From Rubrivivax albus (GTDB lineage: Bacteria > Pseudomonadota > Gammaproteobacteria > Burkholderiales > Burkholderiaceae_C), in contig NZ_SACT01000001.1 of assembly GCF_004016515.1 (NCBI RefSeq), forward strand, positions 744,001 to 808,000: 64,000 nucleotides of DNA, read 5' to 3'. Positions within the stretch are counted from its first letter, which is position 1. Every line of letters starts with the position of its first letter. Below the pieces are notes generated by a model. The model searched no databases. It saw nothing but the letters and a program-made list of their open reading frames with translations, and was not told the origin of the DNA. This document shows, piece by piece, positions 22,260 to 30,262 of the stretch. The position numbers and the translations under genes are program-made.

Positions 22260-23543
22260 ATGGGAAGTGGTAACGGTGGTCGTGGGGTGGAGCGGCTGAC
22301 GGACAAGGCGATCCAAGCCTGGCTGAAGGGCGACCGCAAGGCCGGTCAGAAGCTGCCCGATGGCGGAGGGCTGTACCTCGTTTCGCTGCCCAGCGGTGGC
22401 GCGACCTGGCAGGTCCGGTACAGCCTGGGCGGTGGCGCGCCGAAGACCTACTCGGTCGGCCCCTACCCTGAGAAGACGCTGGCAGAAGCACGCAAGGCGC
22501 GGGGCACAGCGCGTGCTCAGGCAGAGCAGGGCGTCGACCCGGTCGCCCTCCGCCGGCTTGAGCGGGTGGAAGCCGCCGCTGCTGCTGACGACACCTTCGA
22601 GCACGTTGCCGGCCTCTGGCTTGACAAGCAGCGCCCGGAATGGTCGGACATCCACTACACGAAGTCGGCGCGGGCGCTGGAGCGGGACGTGTACCCCGCG
22701 CTGGGGAAGCTGCCGGTGGCCATGGTCACCACGGCCGCGGTCAGTGCCGTCATCGAGAAGATCCAGAAGCGCGGGGGCGGGCGGCGGGAGACGGCGCAGA
22801 AGATCCTGCAGCATGTTCGCTCGGTGTTCCGGTATGCCCAGGCGAAAGGCATGAGGCCGGACAACCCGGCCGAGCCGGTGGTGGAGATCATCGCCGCCGC
22901 GCCGAAGGTCAAGCACCACCCGGCGCTGCTCAAGTTCGACCAACTGGGCGACGTGCTGCGCCGCGCCGAGACGTCCAACATCACGCCCGCCGTGAGGCTC
23001 TGCCACAGGCTGATCGCCTTCACGGCCGTGCGCATCCAGAACGCGGTGGCGGCGCGTTGGAGCCAGTTCGACCTTGACGCCGAGGTGCCGACCTGGACGG
23101 TGCCTCGCGACGAGATGAAGAAGAGCGACGACCGGGAGCACGTTCACCGCGTGGTGTTGCCGGCCCAGATCGTCGCTGACCTGAAGCGCTGGCGGGTGGT
23201 GCAGCCGAAGAACGCGATCTATGTCTTCCCGGGCAACCAGGGGCGCGACCACATAAGCCGCGAGTCAATCGAGAAGGCACTGCGGGAAACGCTCGAGCTG
23301 CGCGATCTCCACACGGCGCACGGCTGGCGCGCGGCATTCTCTACGCGCTGCAAGGAGGACAGCGAGTTCACGCACGAGTTGGTTGACCTGTGCCTGGACC
23401 ACGTCACAAAGACAGAGGTGGCGCGGGCATACGACCGGGGTGACCGGCTGCAGAAGCGCATTGCGCTGATGAAGTGGTGGGGCGACCGGCTGGAACAGGC
23501 CGAGCGCGGCGGTGAGGTTGTCCCGTTGCGCGCTGCGTGTTGA
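22260..23543 (+). CDS. int: P4-type tyrosine integrase
   Basis: A 427-residue site-specific recombinase that inserts and excises the element at the tmRNA 3' end. Residues 10-100 are the arm-binding DUF4102 domain (DGGGLYLVSLPSG, YSVGPYPEKTLAEAR). Residues 112-205 are the core-binding helices, and the catalytic domain shows Arg258 in TAVRIQNAV, His354 and Arg357 in HGWR, His381 and the nucleophile Tyr391 in RAYDRGD. The ATG at 22260 has a near-perfect ribosome site, GGAGGTGATC. Reading points away from attL, the usual layout when integration is at an RNA gene. Confidence 0.96.
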   Translation: MGSGNGGRGVERLTDKAIQAWLKGDRKAGQKLPDGGGLYLVSLPSGGATWQVRYSLGGGAPKTYSVGPYPEKTLAEARKARGTARAQAEQGVDPVALRRLERVEAAAAADDTFEHVAGLWLDKQRPEWSDIHYTKSARALERDVYPALGKLPVAMVTTAAVSAVIEKIQKRGGGRRETAQKILQHVRSVFRYAQAKGMRPDNPAEPVVEIIAAAPKVKHHPALLKFDQLGDVLRRAETSNITPAVRLCHRLIAFTAVRIQNAVAARWSQFDLDAEVPTWTVPRDEMKKSDDREHVHRVVLPAQIVADLKRWRVVQPKNAIYVFPGNQGRDHISRESIEKALRETLELRDLHTAHGWRAAFSTRCKEDSEFTHELVDLCLDHVTKTEVARAYDRGDRLQKRIALMKWWGDRLEQAERGGEVVPLRAAC

Positions 23544-23699
23544 GGCCGTGCCCGTGCCTCCGCGGCGGACCGCCACAATCCACCAATGGACGTTGCAGAA
23601 CGCACGTCCTCCGACGCTCGCTGACGGAATTGGCGGGGGTGCAGCGAAGCCCGGCGCAACACGCCCAGCCGGTATCCGCTGAGAACACCGAGCTGTAGC

Positions 23700-23752
23700 T
23701 CCCTAGGGTCGGAGCAGGCGTGGTTTCAAGCTGCCGTGGATCGTGACCACGG
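23700..23752 (+). promoter_or_regulatory. Inverted repeats ahead of the AlpA-like gene
   Basis: The 227-base gap after int holds no gene. It has a CCCTAGGG palindrome near 23701 and a CCGTGG/CCACGG inverted repeat at 23734-23752, just upstream of the AGGAG ribosome site of the next gene. These are candidate operators for the early operon. Confidence 0.35.
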
Positions 23753-23770
23753 TGGCCAGGAGCCACACCA

Positions 23771-24193
23771 GTGGAACTACTTGCATCTGCACCTGCCGCG
23801 CCTGCAGCGACGCTACTGACGCTCGCCCAGGTCGAGCGCCACACCGGCCTCAAGAAGACCAAGCTGTACGACCTCATCGTCGAGGGCTCATTTCCCCGGC
23901 AAGTCAGGATTGGCTCGGCCGCACGGTGGGTCGAGTCCGAGGTCAGTGCCTGGATCAACGCGCGCATCGCCGACCGCGACGCGACGCCTGATCCGCGCTC
24001 GCTGTTGAAGGCATCGGAGATCGCCCCTCTGCTGGGTGTCTCCGTCTCCACGATCGAGAAGGACCGCAAGGCCGCCTCGCCGCGCATCCCGGTCGTCTGG
24101 GTCGGTCCGCATGCCCGGTATGACATTGCTGCTGTACGCGCTGCGCTCGCAGTGGCGCCACGCCGCGGCAAGTCGGCGGTGGTCGCACGATGA
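23771..24193 (+). CDS. AlpA-like regulator with two helix-turn-helix units
   Basis: A 140-residue protein. Residues 14-66 resemble the AlpA/excisionase winged helix (LLTLAQVERHTGLKKTKLYDLI, FPRQVRIGSAARW, SEVSAWI). Residues 77-125 form a second helix-turn-helix-like unit (LLKASEIAPLLGVSVSTIEKD). AlpA proteins switch on integrase or early satellite genes. The start is GTG at 23771 with an AGGAG site eight bases ahead. Its stop overlaps the next ATG in an ATGA. It heads a chain of coupled genes running to the primase, so it may be autoregulated through the repeats upstream. Confidence 0.8.
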   Translation: MELLASAPAAPAATLLTLAQVERHTGLKKTKLYDLIVEGSFPRQVRIGSAARWVESEVSAWINARIADRDATPDPRSLLKASEIAPLLGVSVSTIEKDRKAASPRIPVVWVGPHARYDIAAVRAALAVAPRRGKSAVVAR

Positions 24194-24387
24194 GCGTGCC
24201 CCCCGACAACAAGGCCTTCGAGACCCTGCGCGCCAGGGCTGCGCTGGCCGGCTACCGGCTCCTCCGCACCGACGAGCGCGACGGCCAGGTCATGTACTTG
24301 GTCGAGCGGTCGGGCATTGTGCGTGCCCTGCGCACGATCGAGGACGTCGAGAGCCTGTTCGTATCGACCAGTGGAGTTCGGCCATGA
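24190..24387 (+). CDS. Small element protein of unknown function
   Basis: A 65-residue protein that overlaps its upstream neighbour by ATGA and the next small gene by ATGA, so it is almost certainly translated. It has an N-terminal helix (KAFETLRARAALAGYRL) followed by a short beta-rich part (MYLVERSGIVRAL). No domain is recognised. Proteins of this size often sit between alpA and primase genes in P4-like elements; the role is unknown. Confidence 0.7.
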   Translation: MSVPPDNKAFETLRARAALAGYRLLRTDERDGQVMYLVERSGIVRALRTIEDVESLFVSTSGVRP

Positions 24388-24467
24388 GCGCGGCGATCCT
24401 CTACGCGTGGCCCTGGCTCAACGCCACCGTCCGCTCAGCCTGGGCACGTGTCTGGGGGCGGCGATGA
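24384..24467 (+). CDS. 27-residue ORF linking two coupled genes
   Basis: The ATG at 24384 overlaps the stop of the preceding gene, and its TGA at 24465 overlaps the ATG of the primase gene, so ribosomes can pass through an unbroken ATGA chain. The 27-residue product is Trp-rich (five Trp) and amphipathic, beginning MSAAILYAWPW. It may be a leader that only couples translation or a small membrane-active peptide. Confidence 0.5.
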   Translation: MSAAILYAWPWLNATVRSAWARVWGRR

Positions 24468-26914
24468 AGCAGCATGTGACCGACGCCGACATGACCGCAC
24501 GGGTTACTGCACTGCGTAAGCAGACACAGGCCGCAGTGTCCGCTGAGTTGGCCGCGGCGCGCGCTGCGGCTCCACCCGGTTCTACAAGTGAAGACGCCCC
24601 GGTGGCAGCCGAGGCGTCGCAAGAGAGCACAGGACAAGGACTAGACGCAGTGGATTGGAATCTAACCGGCACGCTGCACGGGCACGATGCCAGCGGCGAC
24701 TGGCCCGAGCCAGACTTCGACTGCGGGCCGGCCAGCCCCGACGAGTTCGATGTCGTCGAGATCACCGTGGCGAACGCTATCGCCAAGGCGCGCGCTGGGA
24801 CTGGCCTGCACGTGGAGGCCCGCCGACTGCTCGGCCTCGGTTTCAAGCTCGTGCAACTGAAGCCGATGGACAAACGACCTGTCGGCAACGGCTGGCAGCT
24901 GAACCCGGTCCAACAGATCAGCGACGCGGCCGGCGGCTACGGTCTGATGCTTGCCGCGAACGGTTTGTGCAGCATCGACCCCGACGACCTCGACAGGGCG
25001 CGAGAAGGGCTGAAGCGGTGCGGCTTTGACCTCAACGAGATCATGGCCGCGGGCGCGCGCACATCGTCGACGCGGCCCGGCAGTGGCGGGCGGTCAACTT
25101 TTCGAGCCCCGTCAGACCTTTCTCGCATCGTCTTCCGAACCAAGAGCCGGAAGACACTTCTCGAGCTGCGTGCCGGAAGAAGCAACCTGCAGGACTGCTT
25201 GCCTGGGACGGTGTACATGACCAAGGACGGCGGGGGGCCGTACGTGCAGGCGTACGCGGGGTTGCTCTGTGTCGACCAGGCGCCTGAGCTCCCGGCTGCG
25301 TTCCTCGCGTGGTGGCGCCGGCTGCAGTCGGACCTGGGCTACCTGCGCGAACAGGAGGCGCTGTTCTGCGGCGTGGACGACCCGGCGGCGCTTTCGATCT
25401 CGGCGGGCAAGGGCACGGGCGCCAAGCTGGCCTACGCATCGCCACTGCGCGTCGAATTCAACGAAACCCATGACGTCGAGGACATCCTCGCGCGGCATGG
25501 GTACGTCGACTCGGGCAACGGCCGGTGGGCGCCTCCTGGCGCGACGGGCGCACCTTGCGTGCGGCTGATCCCGGGTCACGACGATCTCTGGCAGTCCGAC
25601 CACGGAAGCGACCCTTTGCTCGGGACGTTCGACGCCTGGGTGGCCAACGTCACGCTGGACTACGACGGGGACGTCGCCACGGCCGAGGCCGCGTTCCGCG
25701 TTGAACATAGCGAACGGATCCGACAGGACTTCGACGTCGTTGAGGCTGACGCATCCAGCGGTGCGGCGTCCCGGAGTGCCGCCAGGCATCCGGTAGCGCT
25801 GGACTGGTCCTCAATACCAGAGCATCCCGAGGAGCCGGCCTTCGTGATCCCGGGATGGCTGCCGCTGGGCACGGTCACTCTGTTCGCGGCCCACGGCGGC
25901 ACGGGCAAGAGCTTCATGTCGCTCTACATCGCGCTGTGCCTCGCCACGGGCCGGCATCCGTTCTCACCTAACGACCTGCTGCCGAGAACCAAGACGCTCG
26001 TGTACTCGGCCGAGGACAACCTGTCGACGATGCAGTGGCGCCTGCGCCGCTACATGCAGTTGCTCGGGATCGCGCCAAAGGACCTCGACGGCTGGCTGCT
26101 CGTGCTGGATGCGACCGAGTCCGACAACGTGCTCTTCGCCGGCGACGCCCGTCACGCCGACGGTCGCACGACAGCAAGGTTCGACTGGCTGAAGCAACAG
26201 GTCGACGACTTCGAGGCTACGGTCCTGATCTTCGACAACGCCAGCGACGCGCTGGATGCGAACGAGAACGAGCGAGCCAAGGTCAGGCAGTTCATGGGTG
26301 CGATGAAACGCCTGGCGCCAGCCGTGCTCCTGCTGGCCCACGTTGATGCGATTTCGTCGATGGCGGACCCCAACGAGGCCAAGGGCTACAGCGGCTCCAC
26401 AGCGTGGCACAACAGCGCACGCAGCAGGTGGTTCATGGCGCGCCAGCGCGATAGCGAAAACATCCTGCTGACGCTGCCTAAGGTGAACTACGCGAAGGCT
26501 GGATCCGAAGTGGTGCTCCGCTGGTCAGACGCTGACAAGGTCTTCCGCGTCATCAGCGCCCGGGAGGGGATTGCGAAGGCTCAAGACAGTCGTGCGCACC
26601 TGCTTGGCCTTCTGCGCGAAGTCACCGACGTACTGGGAGAGACGGTAAGCCCAGCCGTCAACACCAGCCGCAGCGTGTTCAACGCGATCAAGGACCTGCC
26701 AGGCTTCCCGAGCGGGTTGAAGTCGCGAGACGTGGCCCGAGAGGTCATGTCATGGCGGACTGAAGGCCTGGTGCAGGTCGAGCAGTACATGGCTGACAAC
26801 CGAAAGCCGGCGGAGCGGTTGGTCCTTACCCCGGCGGGGCGCGAGATCGCAATCTGCAACGGATCGCATGCTGATGACATGGAGGGTAGTTCGGATGTCT
26901 ACGACCTGGTCTGA
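24464..26914 (+). CDS. Primase-polymerase and RepA-like AAA helicase, element replication protein
   Basis: An 816-residue replication protein. Residues 115-290 resemble a bifunctional primase-polymerase domain, with catalytic aspartates in CSIDPDDLD (172-175) and a basic STRPGSGGRSTF stretch. Residues 463-690 form a RecA/RepA-like ATPase with Walker A GGTGKS at 478-483 and Walker B TVLIFDNAS at 587-594. The C-terminal part may be a winged helix. Such proteins start replication of P4-like elements at iterons. The ATG at 24464 overlaps the 27-residue ORF stop. A repeat-rich, origin-like gap follows directly. Confidence 0.88.
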   Translation: MKQHVTDADMTARVTALRKQTQAAVSAELAAARAAAPPGSTSEDAPVAAEASQESTGQGLDAVDWNLTGTLHGHDASGDWPEPDFDCGPASPDEFDVVEITVANAIAKARAGTGLHVEARRLLGLGFKLVQLKPMDKRPVGNGWQLNPVQQISDAAGGYGLMLAANGLCSIDPDDLDRAREGLKRCGFDLNEIMAAGARTSSTRPGSGGRSTFRAPSDLSRIVFRTKSRKTLLELRAGRSNLQDCLPGTVYMTKDGGGPYVQAYAGLLCVDQAPELPAAFLAWWRRLQSDLGYLREQEALFCGVDDPAALSISAGKGTGAKLAYASPLRVEFNETHDVEDILARHGYVDSGNGRWAPPGATGAPCVRLIPGHDDLWQSDHGSDPLLGTFDAWVANVTLDYDGDVATAEAAFRVEHSERIRQDFDVVEADASSGAASRSAARHPVALDWSSIPEHPEEPAFVIPGWLPLGTVTLFAAHGGTGKSFMSLYIALCLATGRHPFSPNDLLPRTKTLVYSAEDNLSTMQWRLRRYMQLLGIAPKDLDGWLLVLDATESDNVLFAGDARHADGRTTARFDWLKQQVDDFEATVLIFDNASDALDANENERAKVRQFMGAMKRLAPAVLLLAHVDAISSMADPNEAKGYSGSTAWHNSARSRWFMARQRDSENILLTLPKVNYAKAGSEVVLRWSDADKVFRVISAREGIAKAQDSRAHLLGLLREVTDVLGETVSPAVNTSRSVFNAIKDLPGFPSGLKSRDVAREVMSWRTEGLVQVEQYMADNRKPAERLVLTPAGREIAICNGSHADDMEGSSDVYDLV

Positions 26915-26918
26915 GAAC

Positions 26919-27036
26919 TGCGCGCGCTCACTCCTACTACCTTATGCACTGAGCGCGCGCAGAGCGAGCGCGCCCACCGCAGGCCTGCGCAAGGTACCTC
27001 GCGCAGACCGAGCGCAGACCTTGCGCACTTTGCGCA
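26919..27036. other. Candidate replication origin with inverted repeat and iterons
   Basis: Right after the primase stop lies a perfect 12-bp inverted repeat, TGCGCGCGCTCA at 26919 and its complement at 26950, around a 19-base loop. It is followed by GCGCA units at 26987, 27001, 27012, 27023 and 27032, most 9-14 bases apart, so on one helix face. No gene fits here. This layout matches replication origins bound by element initiators; it could also be an operator region. Confidence 0.55.
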
Positions 27037-27100
27037 GCCCACTGCGAGAGCCTGAACCTGCAGCGGAACGCGGATCTGGGTTGCTGACGAGGGCGAGTGC

Positions 27101-27529
27101 ATGAGATCGGGCGCAAAGCATTACAAGGTCGTGTTGGTCCCGACCAATGTCAGGGGCTGGCCGGTCGGCAAGGCAAACCCCGCAGCGCGGCATGCCGACG
27201 ATGTCGTTGACCAGGCCCGGCGCCTCGCAGCTGAGGGGATGTCGGCCTGGCATGTCTCGAAGGTGCTCGGGATCCCCCACCGCACAGCACGTGGCTGGAT
27301 TGACGGCACGCGGCGACCCGAGCCCGCGAGGTACGTCGCGCGACGGCGCGCGGCGCCGGAAGTTGAGCTGTCGGCGCCCGAGAACGACCGCCCATGTTCC
27401 GAATCGTTCGACGCAGATCGTCAACAGCCAACCGATCCGCAAGGCGTGGCGCTGCCGGTGGCGGTGCCGGCTACCTCCGATACCGGCGCCGATCCCTGCA
27501 ATGAGGACCCCGATGACCCAATCGCCTGA
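27101..27529 (+). CDS. Helix-turn-helix element protein
   Basis: A 142-residue protein with a homeodomain-like helix-turn-helix at about residues 34-70 (ADDVVDQARRLAAEGMSAWHVSKVLG, RTARGWIDGTRRP) and a low-complexity Pro/Asp-rich tail. It could be a DNA-binding regulator of the late genes or a terminase-like recognition protein; the sequence does not decide. It starts 65 bases past the last iteron and overlaps the next gene by 17 bases. Confidence 0.65.
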   Translation: MRSGAKHYKVVLVPTNVRGWPVGKANPAARHADDVVDQARRLAAEGMSAWHVSKVLGIPHRTARGWIDGTRRPEPARYVARRRAAPEVELSAPENDRPCSESFDADRQQPTDPQGVALPVAVPATSDTGADPCNEDPDDPIA

Positions 27530-27839
27530 CCCCCACAGCTACCAGCCCGAGCCCCGGCCGGCGCCGGCCCGGATCACCCGACAGCAGGCTGCCGAGATGG
27601 GCTACCGCACGGTCAGCGGTCTGCGTTGGCACTTCCTGACCGTCGCCGAGCAGGACGCTCTTCTGGCAGATGAACTGCGGGTGGTGGCTGCACGAGGAAT
27701 CGAACCTGACCGCAATCTGCCTATGGCAACTACCAGTGCGGCCTCGAAGTCTCTGGCTCGTTACCACGAGCATGACCACGAGCATGACCACGTCGAGGTC
27801 GACGACGTGGCCGTGGACGACGAGGAAGCGATCGCGTGA
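27513..27839 (+). CDS. Element protein with His/Asp-rich repeat tail
   Basis: A 108-residue protein. The N-terminal half reads like a small DNA-linked fold (ITRQQAAEMGYRTVSGLRWHFLTVAEQDALL). The C-terminus holds HEHDHEHDH, encoded by a 12-bp tandem repeat at 27765-27788, followed by an acidic stretch, VEVDDVAVDDEEA. The His/Asp run could bind divalent metal. The ATG at 27513 has a GAGGA site six bases ahead and overlaps the previous gene. The function is unknown. Confidence 0.6.
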   Translation: MTQSPDPHSYQPEPRPAPARITRQQAAEMGYRTVSGLRWHFLTVAEQDALLADELRVVAARGIEPDRNLPMATTSAASKSLARYHEHDHEHDHVEVDDVAVDDEEAIA

Positions 27840-27952
27840 CCCGCCCGCAGTCCCCTGGCGGCCCGCTGGCGCCTCGATCGTCCGCGGGTGGTGCCGTGAC
27901 CCTGCCCACGGCCCTGGTGGAGCGCCTGCGGGCCGCCCTGGCTGACCGCTGA
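27836..27952 (+). CDS. Possible 38-residue protein
   Basis: A GTG start overlaps the stop of the preceding gene (GTGA), and the frame runs 38 codons to TGA at 27950. The product is Pro/Gly-rich and ends in an amphipathic helix (ALVERLRAALADR). Coupling to its neighbour is the only support; codon content agrees with the region. Confidence 0.4.
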   Translation: MTRPQSPGGPLAPRSSAGGAVTLPTALVERLRAALADR

Positions 27953-28031
27953 CGGATCCGCAGTCCGTTGCACTTCCCAATGAACACTGGCCGTCGACCA
28001 CACCATGTAGGCACATCAGAAAGGCACCGCA

Positions 28032-28457
28032 TTGACCGACATCGACTTCCTCGACGCCGTCGCTACGTTGGCGCGCACCAGCGGCGCGATCGACCTGGCG
28101 GCAGAAGCCACCATGAGGCGCCGAGCTCTGCAGCGAGCGCGACGACTGCCTGAACTGCGCTGGGTGGGTGATGCAGTTCTGGTCGCAGGCGTGCGTCACA
28201 AGACCCGCTTGCTGGGCGCCGCGCTGGCCGCCGCTGCGCTTGGCCGACCGGGCGATCCGACTCCGATCGACTTCTTCGTCAACGGTGGGCCGAACACCGC
28301 GCGCAATCGGCTGCGAGACTTCGCTGACTGGCTTGATGCCCGTGGCCACCACGACCTGGCTGCGACAGTGCGTGCCATCAAGGTGTTCGGCGACCGTCGA
28401 CCTCTGCAAGACGGGGCGCCAGACCCGCTGGCCTGGTCCGCTGTAGCTGAGCGCTGA
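28032..28457 (+). CDS. Unknown element protein
   Basis: A 141-residue mostly helical protein starting at TTG 28032 with a GAAAGG site ahead. No family is recognised. The helix-rich N-terminal half carries many Arg residues (MRRRALQRARRLPELRW) and the rest includes FVNGGPNTARNRLRDFADWLDARG. It sits in the run of genes between the origin-like region and the terminases. A DNA-binding or packaging role is possible but not shown. Confidence 0.6.
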   Translation: MTDIDFLDAVATLARTSGAIDLAAEATMRRRALQRARRLPELRWVGDAVLVAGVRHKTRLLGAALAAAALGRPGDPTPIDFFVNGGPNTARNRLRDFADWLDARGHHDLAATVRAIKVFGDRRPLQDGAPDPLAWSAVAER

Positions 28458-28506
28458 CGTGTGTTGAGCGTGTGCCGCGCGCACCTCAGCGCTTCGTCGA
28501 CCGAAC

Positions 28507-29205
28507 ATGCCGGGCATGGCACATACACCCCACCCCAGCGCCGCGACCCTGCAGGCCAAGCTCACCGAGCTCACCACCGCGATCCGTCTCGCCGAAGCAG
28601 ACCGCGCCCGGTACGCCCTTGACGAGGCCTGCGGCGATGCCGGCGCTGCAGGTCGCCTGACCGCAGTCGAAGGCGAGTTGACCCGCTACCGCCTCCAGGT
28701 CGAGCGCCTGGACGCGGCGCTGGTGGCCGCCAAGGAGGCCGAGGCCCAGGTCGACGAAGCATCAATCGTTGCTGACCTCGATGCCGCCAAGAGCGCCGCG
28801 CTCGACGGCGCGATCCTCAGCCACGCCAAGGCCCTGGACGCAGCCATGGGCGCCGCGCTGAAGGCCGCCACGGCCTATGTCGAGGCCGGGCGCGCCAGGC
28901 GCGAGGCGGTGCACGCGGCGGGACGGGCGCTGCAGGCCCTGCAGCCCGAGTTCCGGATGCTGGACGCCTCGGTGGCAGTCGGCTCGCTTGCCGACGGCGC
29001 CGCGGCGCGCGACGTCGTGCTGTCGCGCACGGCCGAGTTCCTGCGCGTGTTCGGTCTGGAACACCTGCTCTCGGCCTCGTACAGCGGCACTGCTGGCACC
29101 GTCGAGACGGTGGTTGCCGCGAACCACGAGCTTGTGGTCGAGCGCTTGGCCGGCTGGACGCCTGAAGTCGTCCGCGCGGCCCACGAACCAGCGGAGGCGG
29201 CATGA
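28507..29205 (+). CDS. Coiled-coil element protein
   Basis: A 232-residue protein; residues 15-150 are almost entirely Ala/Glu/Leu helices forming coiled coils (LQAKLTELTTAIRLAEADRAR, LDAALVAAKEAEAQVDE), and the end is more globular. It overlaps the next gene by ATGA. A second possible ATG is at 28516. Position just ahead of the terminase genes makes a structural or assembly role plausible, but no domain is recognised. Confidence 0.65.
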   Translation: MPGMAHTPHPSAATLQAKLTELTTAIRLAEADRARYALDEACGDAGAAGRLTAVEGELTRYRLQVERLDAALVAAKEAEAQVDEASIVADLDAAKSAALDGAILSHAKALDAAMGAALKAATAYVEAGRARREAVHAAGRALQALQPEFRMLDASVAVGSLADGAAARDVVLSRTAEFLRVFGLEHLLSASYSGTAGTVETVVAANHELVVERLAGWTPEVVRAAHEPAEAA

Positions 29206-29780
29206 CTGGCATGACAGACGACCAACTCGCCAACGCGCTGTACGGCAGCGTCACCGAGCACGACGTCGAGCCGCCGCGGGAGCAGGCCCAGCAAGCACCC
29301 GCAGACAGCGACGAGCTGGCGCGCCGGATGTACCAGCCCGACGACCCAGGCGCGCACGTTGGCGAGGACCGGCTGGACAAGGTCTACGGCTCGGTGCAGC
29401 GCCAGATCGAGACCGCGGCCGTCGAGCAGCTTGGCCTCGAACCTGATGTGGCGCGCCAGGCGTCAACCGAGTGGGCGCAGGTCTTCCGCGAGAATGAGAT
29501 CTCCACCGACGAAGCGGCCACGCTGTCCACCATCGCTGCGGGCCTTGTCGGTGGCAGTGTGCAACCAGACCCTATTGCCTGGCGTAACGCTGCTCGCGCC
29601 GAGCTGGTGAGCGAGTACGGCGCCAACAGCGAGGCCGCACTCGCGGCGGCCAAGGCCTTCGTCGCCAAAGACCGGGCGCTCGCGGAATTCCTGGACGAGC
29701 ATGGGCTTGGTGACCATCCTGCTGTGGTCCGCACCATTGCTCGCCGCGCCTGGACGCTGAAGAAGGCCGGCAAGTTGTGA
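29202..29780 (+). CDS. Element protein with phage-assembly-like C-terminal motif
   Basis: A 192-residue acidic helical protein. Its end, FLDEHGLGDHPAVVRTIARRAW, resembles a motif I recall from phage scaffold or head-assembly proteins (GLG-HP-V-R); this is memory, not a search result. It is coupled by ATGA to the coiled-coil gene before it and overlaps the next gene's GTG start. If real, it might act on a helper phage capsid rather than on one encoded here. Confidence 0.6.
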   Translation: MTGMTDDQLANALYGSVTEHDVEPPREQAQQAPADSDELARRMYQPDDPGAHVGEDRLDKVYGSVQRQIETAAVEQLGLEPDVARQASTEWAQVFRENEISTDEAATLSTIAAGLVGGSVQPDPIAWRNAARAELVSEYGANSEAALAAAKAFVAKDRALAEFLDEHGLGDHPAVVRTIARRAWTLKKAGKL

Positions 29781-30262
29781 CTGCAGATGGCCGCGATCCA
29801 GAGACCGGCAAGCTGTTGCCGGGGCACAGCGTCGTGCCGCGTGATCGCTGGCATCCCGGAAAGCCCACCCAGGCCGAGCTGATCCGCAAGAAGCTCGAGC
29901 CGCACCGCGAGGCCGTGCTCGACAAGGCCATCGACCTCGCGCGGCAGGGCGACCCGAAGTCGATGACCCTGGTGCTGCAGTACCTGGCACCCCCTGCACG
30001 CCCTGAGGGGGAGCGGTTCAACATCCCGCGCCTTGCGCAGGCGACGACGTTGCAAGAGCGCGCCGACGCGATCATCGAGGCGGTGGCCTCGGCGGCAATC
30101 AGCGCGGAGACCGGCGCCGTTGCCCTGGGCCTATTGGAGAAGTATTCCAAGCTCATCGTGGTCGACGAGCACGAGCGTCGCATCGCCGCCCTTGAAGGTC
30201 GGGGGCCTGGTTCCGTGGTCGAGGTGATCGACGCGTGCGACACCTCTGAGGACATCGCCTGA
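29777..30262 (+). CDS. Probable small terminase subunit (DUF5681-like)
   Basis: A 161-residue protein starting at GTG 29777 and overlapping the next gene by TGATG. The N-terminal TGKLLPGHSVVPRDRWHPGKPT and the following helices (LIRKKLEPHREAVLDKAIDLARQGDPKSM) match the DUF5681 style of proteins that sit next to large terminases. A DNA-recognition role in packaging is inferred mainly from this position; its pac or cos site is not known. Confidence 0.65.
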   Translation: MTADGRDPETGKLLPGHSVVPRDRWHPGKPTQAELIRKKLEPHREAVLDKAIDLARQGDPKSMTLVLQYLAPPARPEGERFNIPRLAQATTLQERADAIIEAVASAAISAETGAVALGLLEKYSKLIVVDEHERRIAALEGRGPGSVVEVIDACDTSEDIA

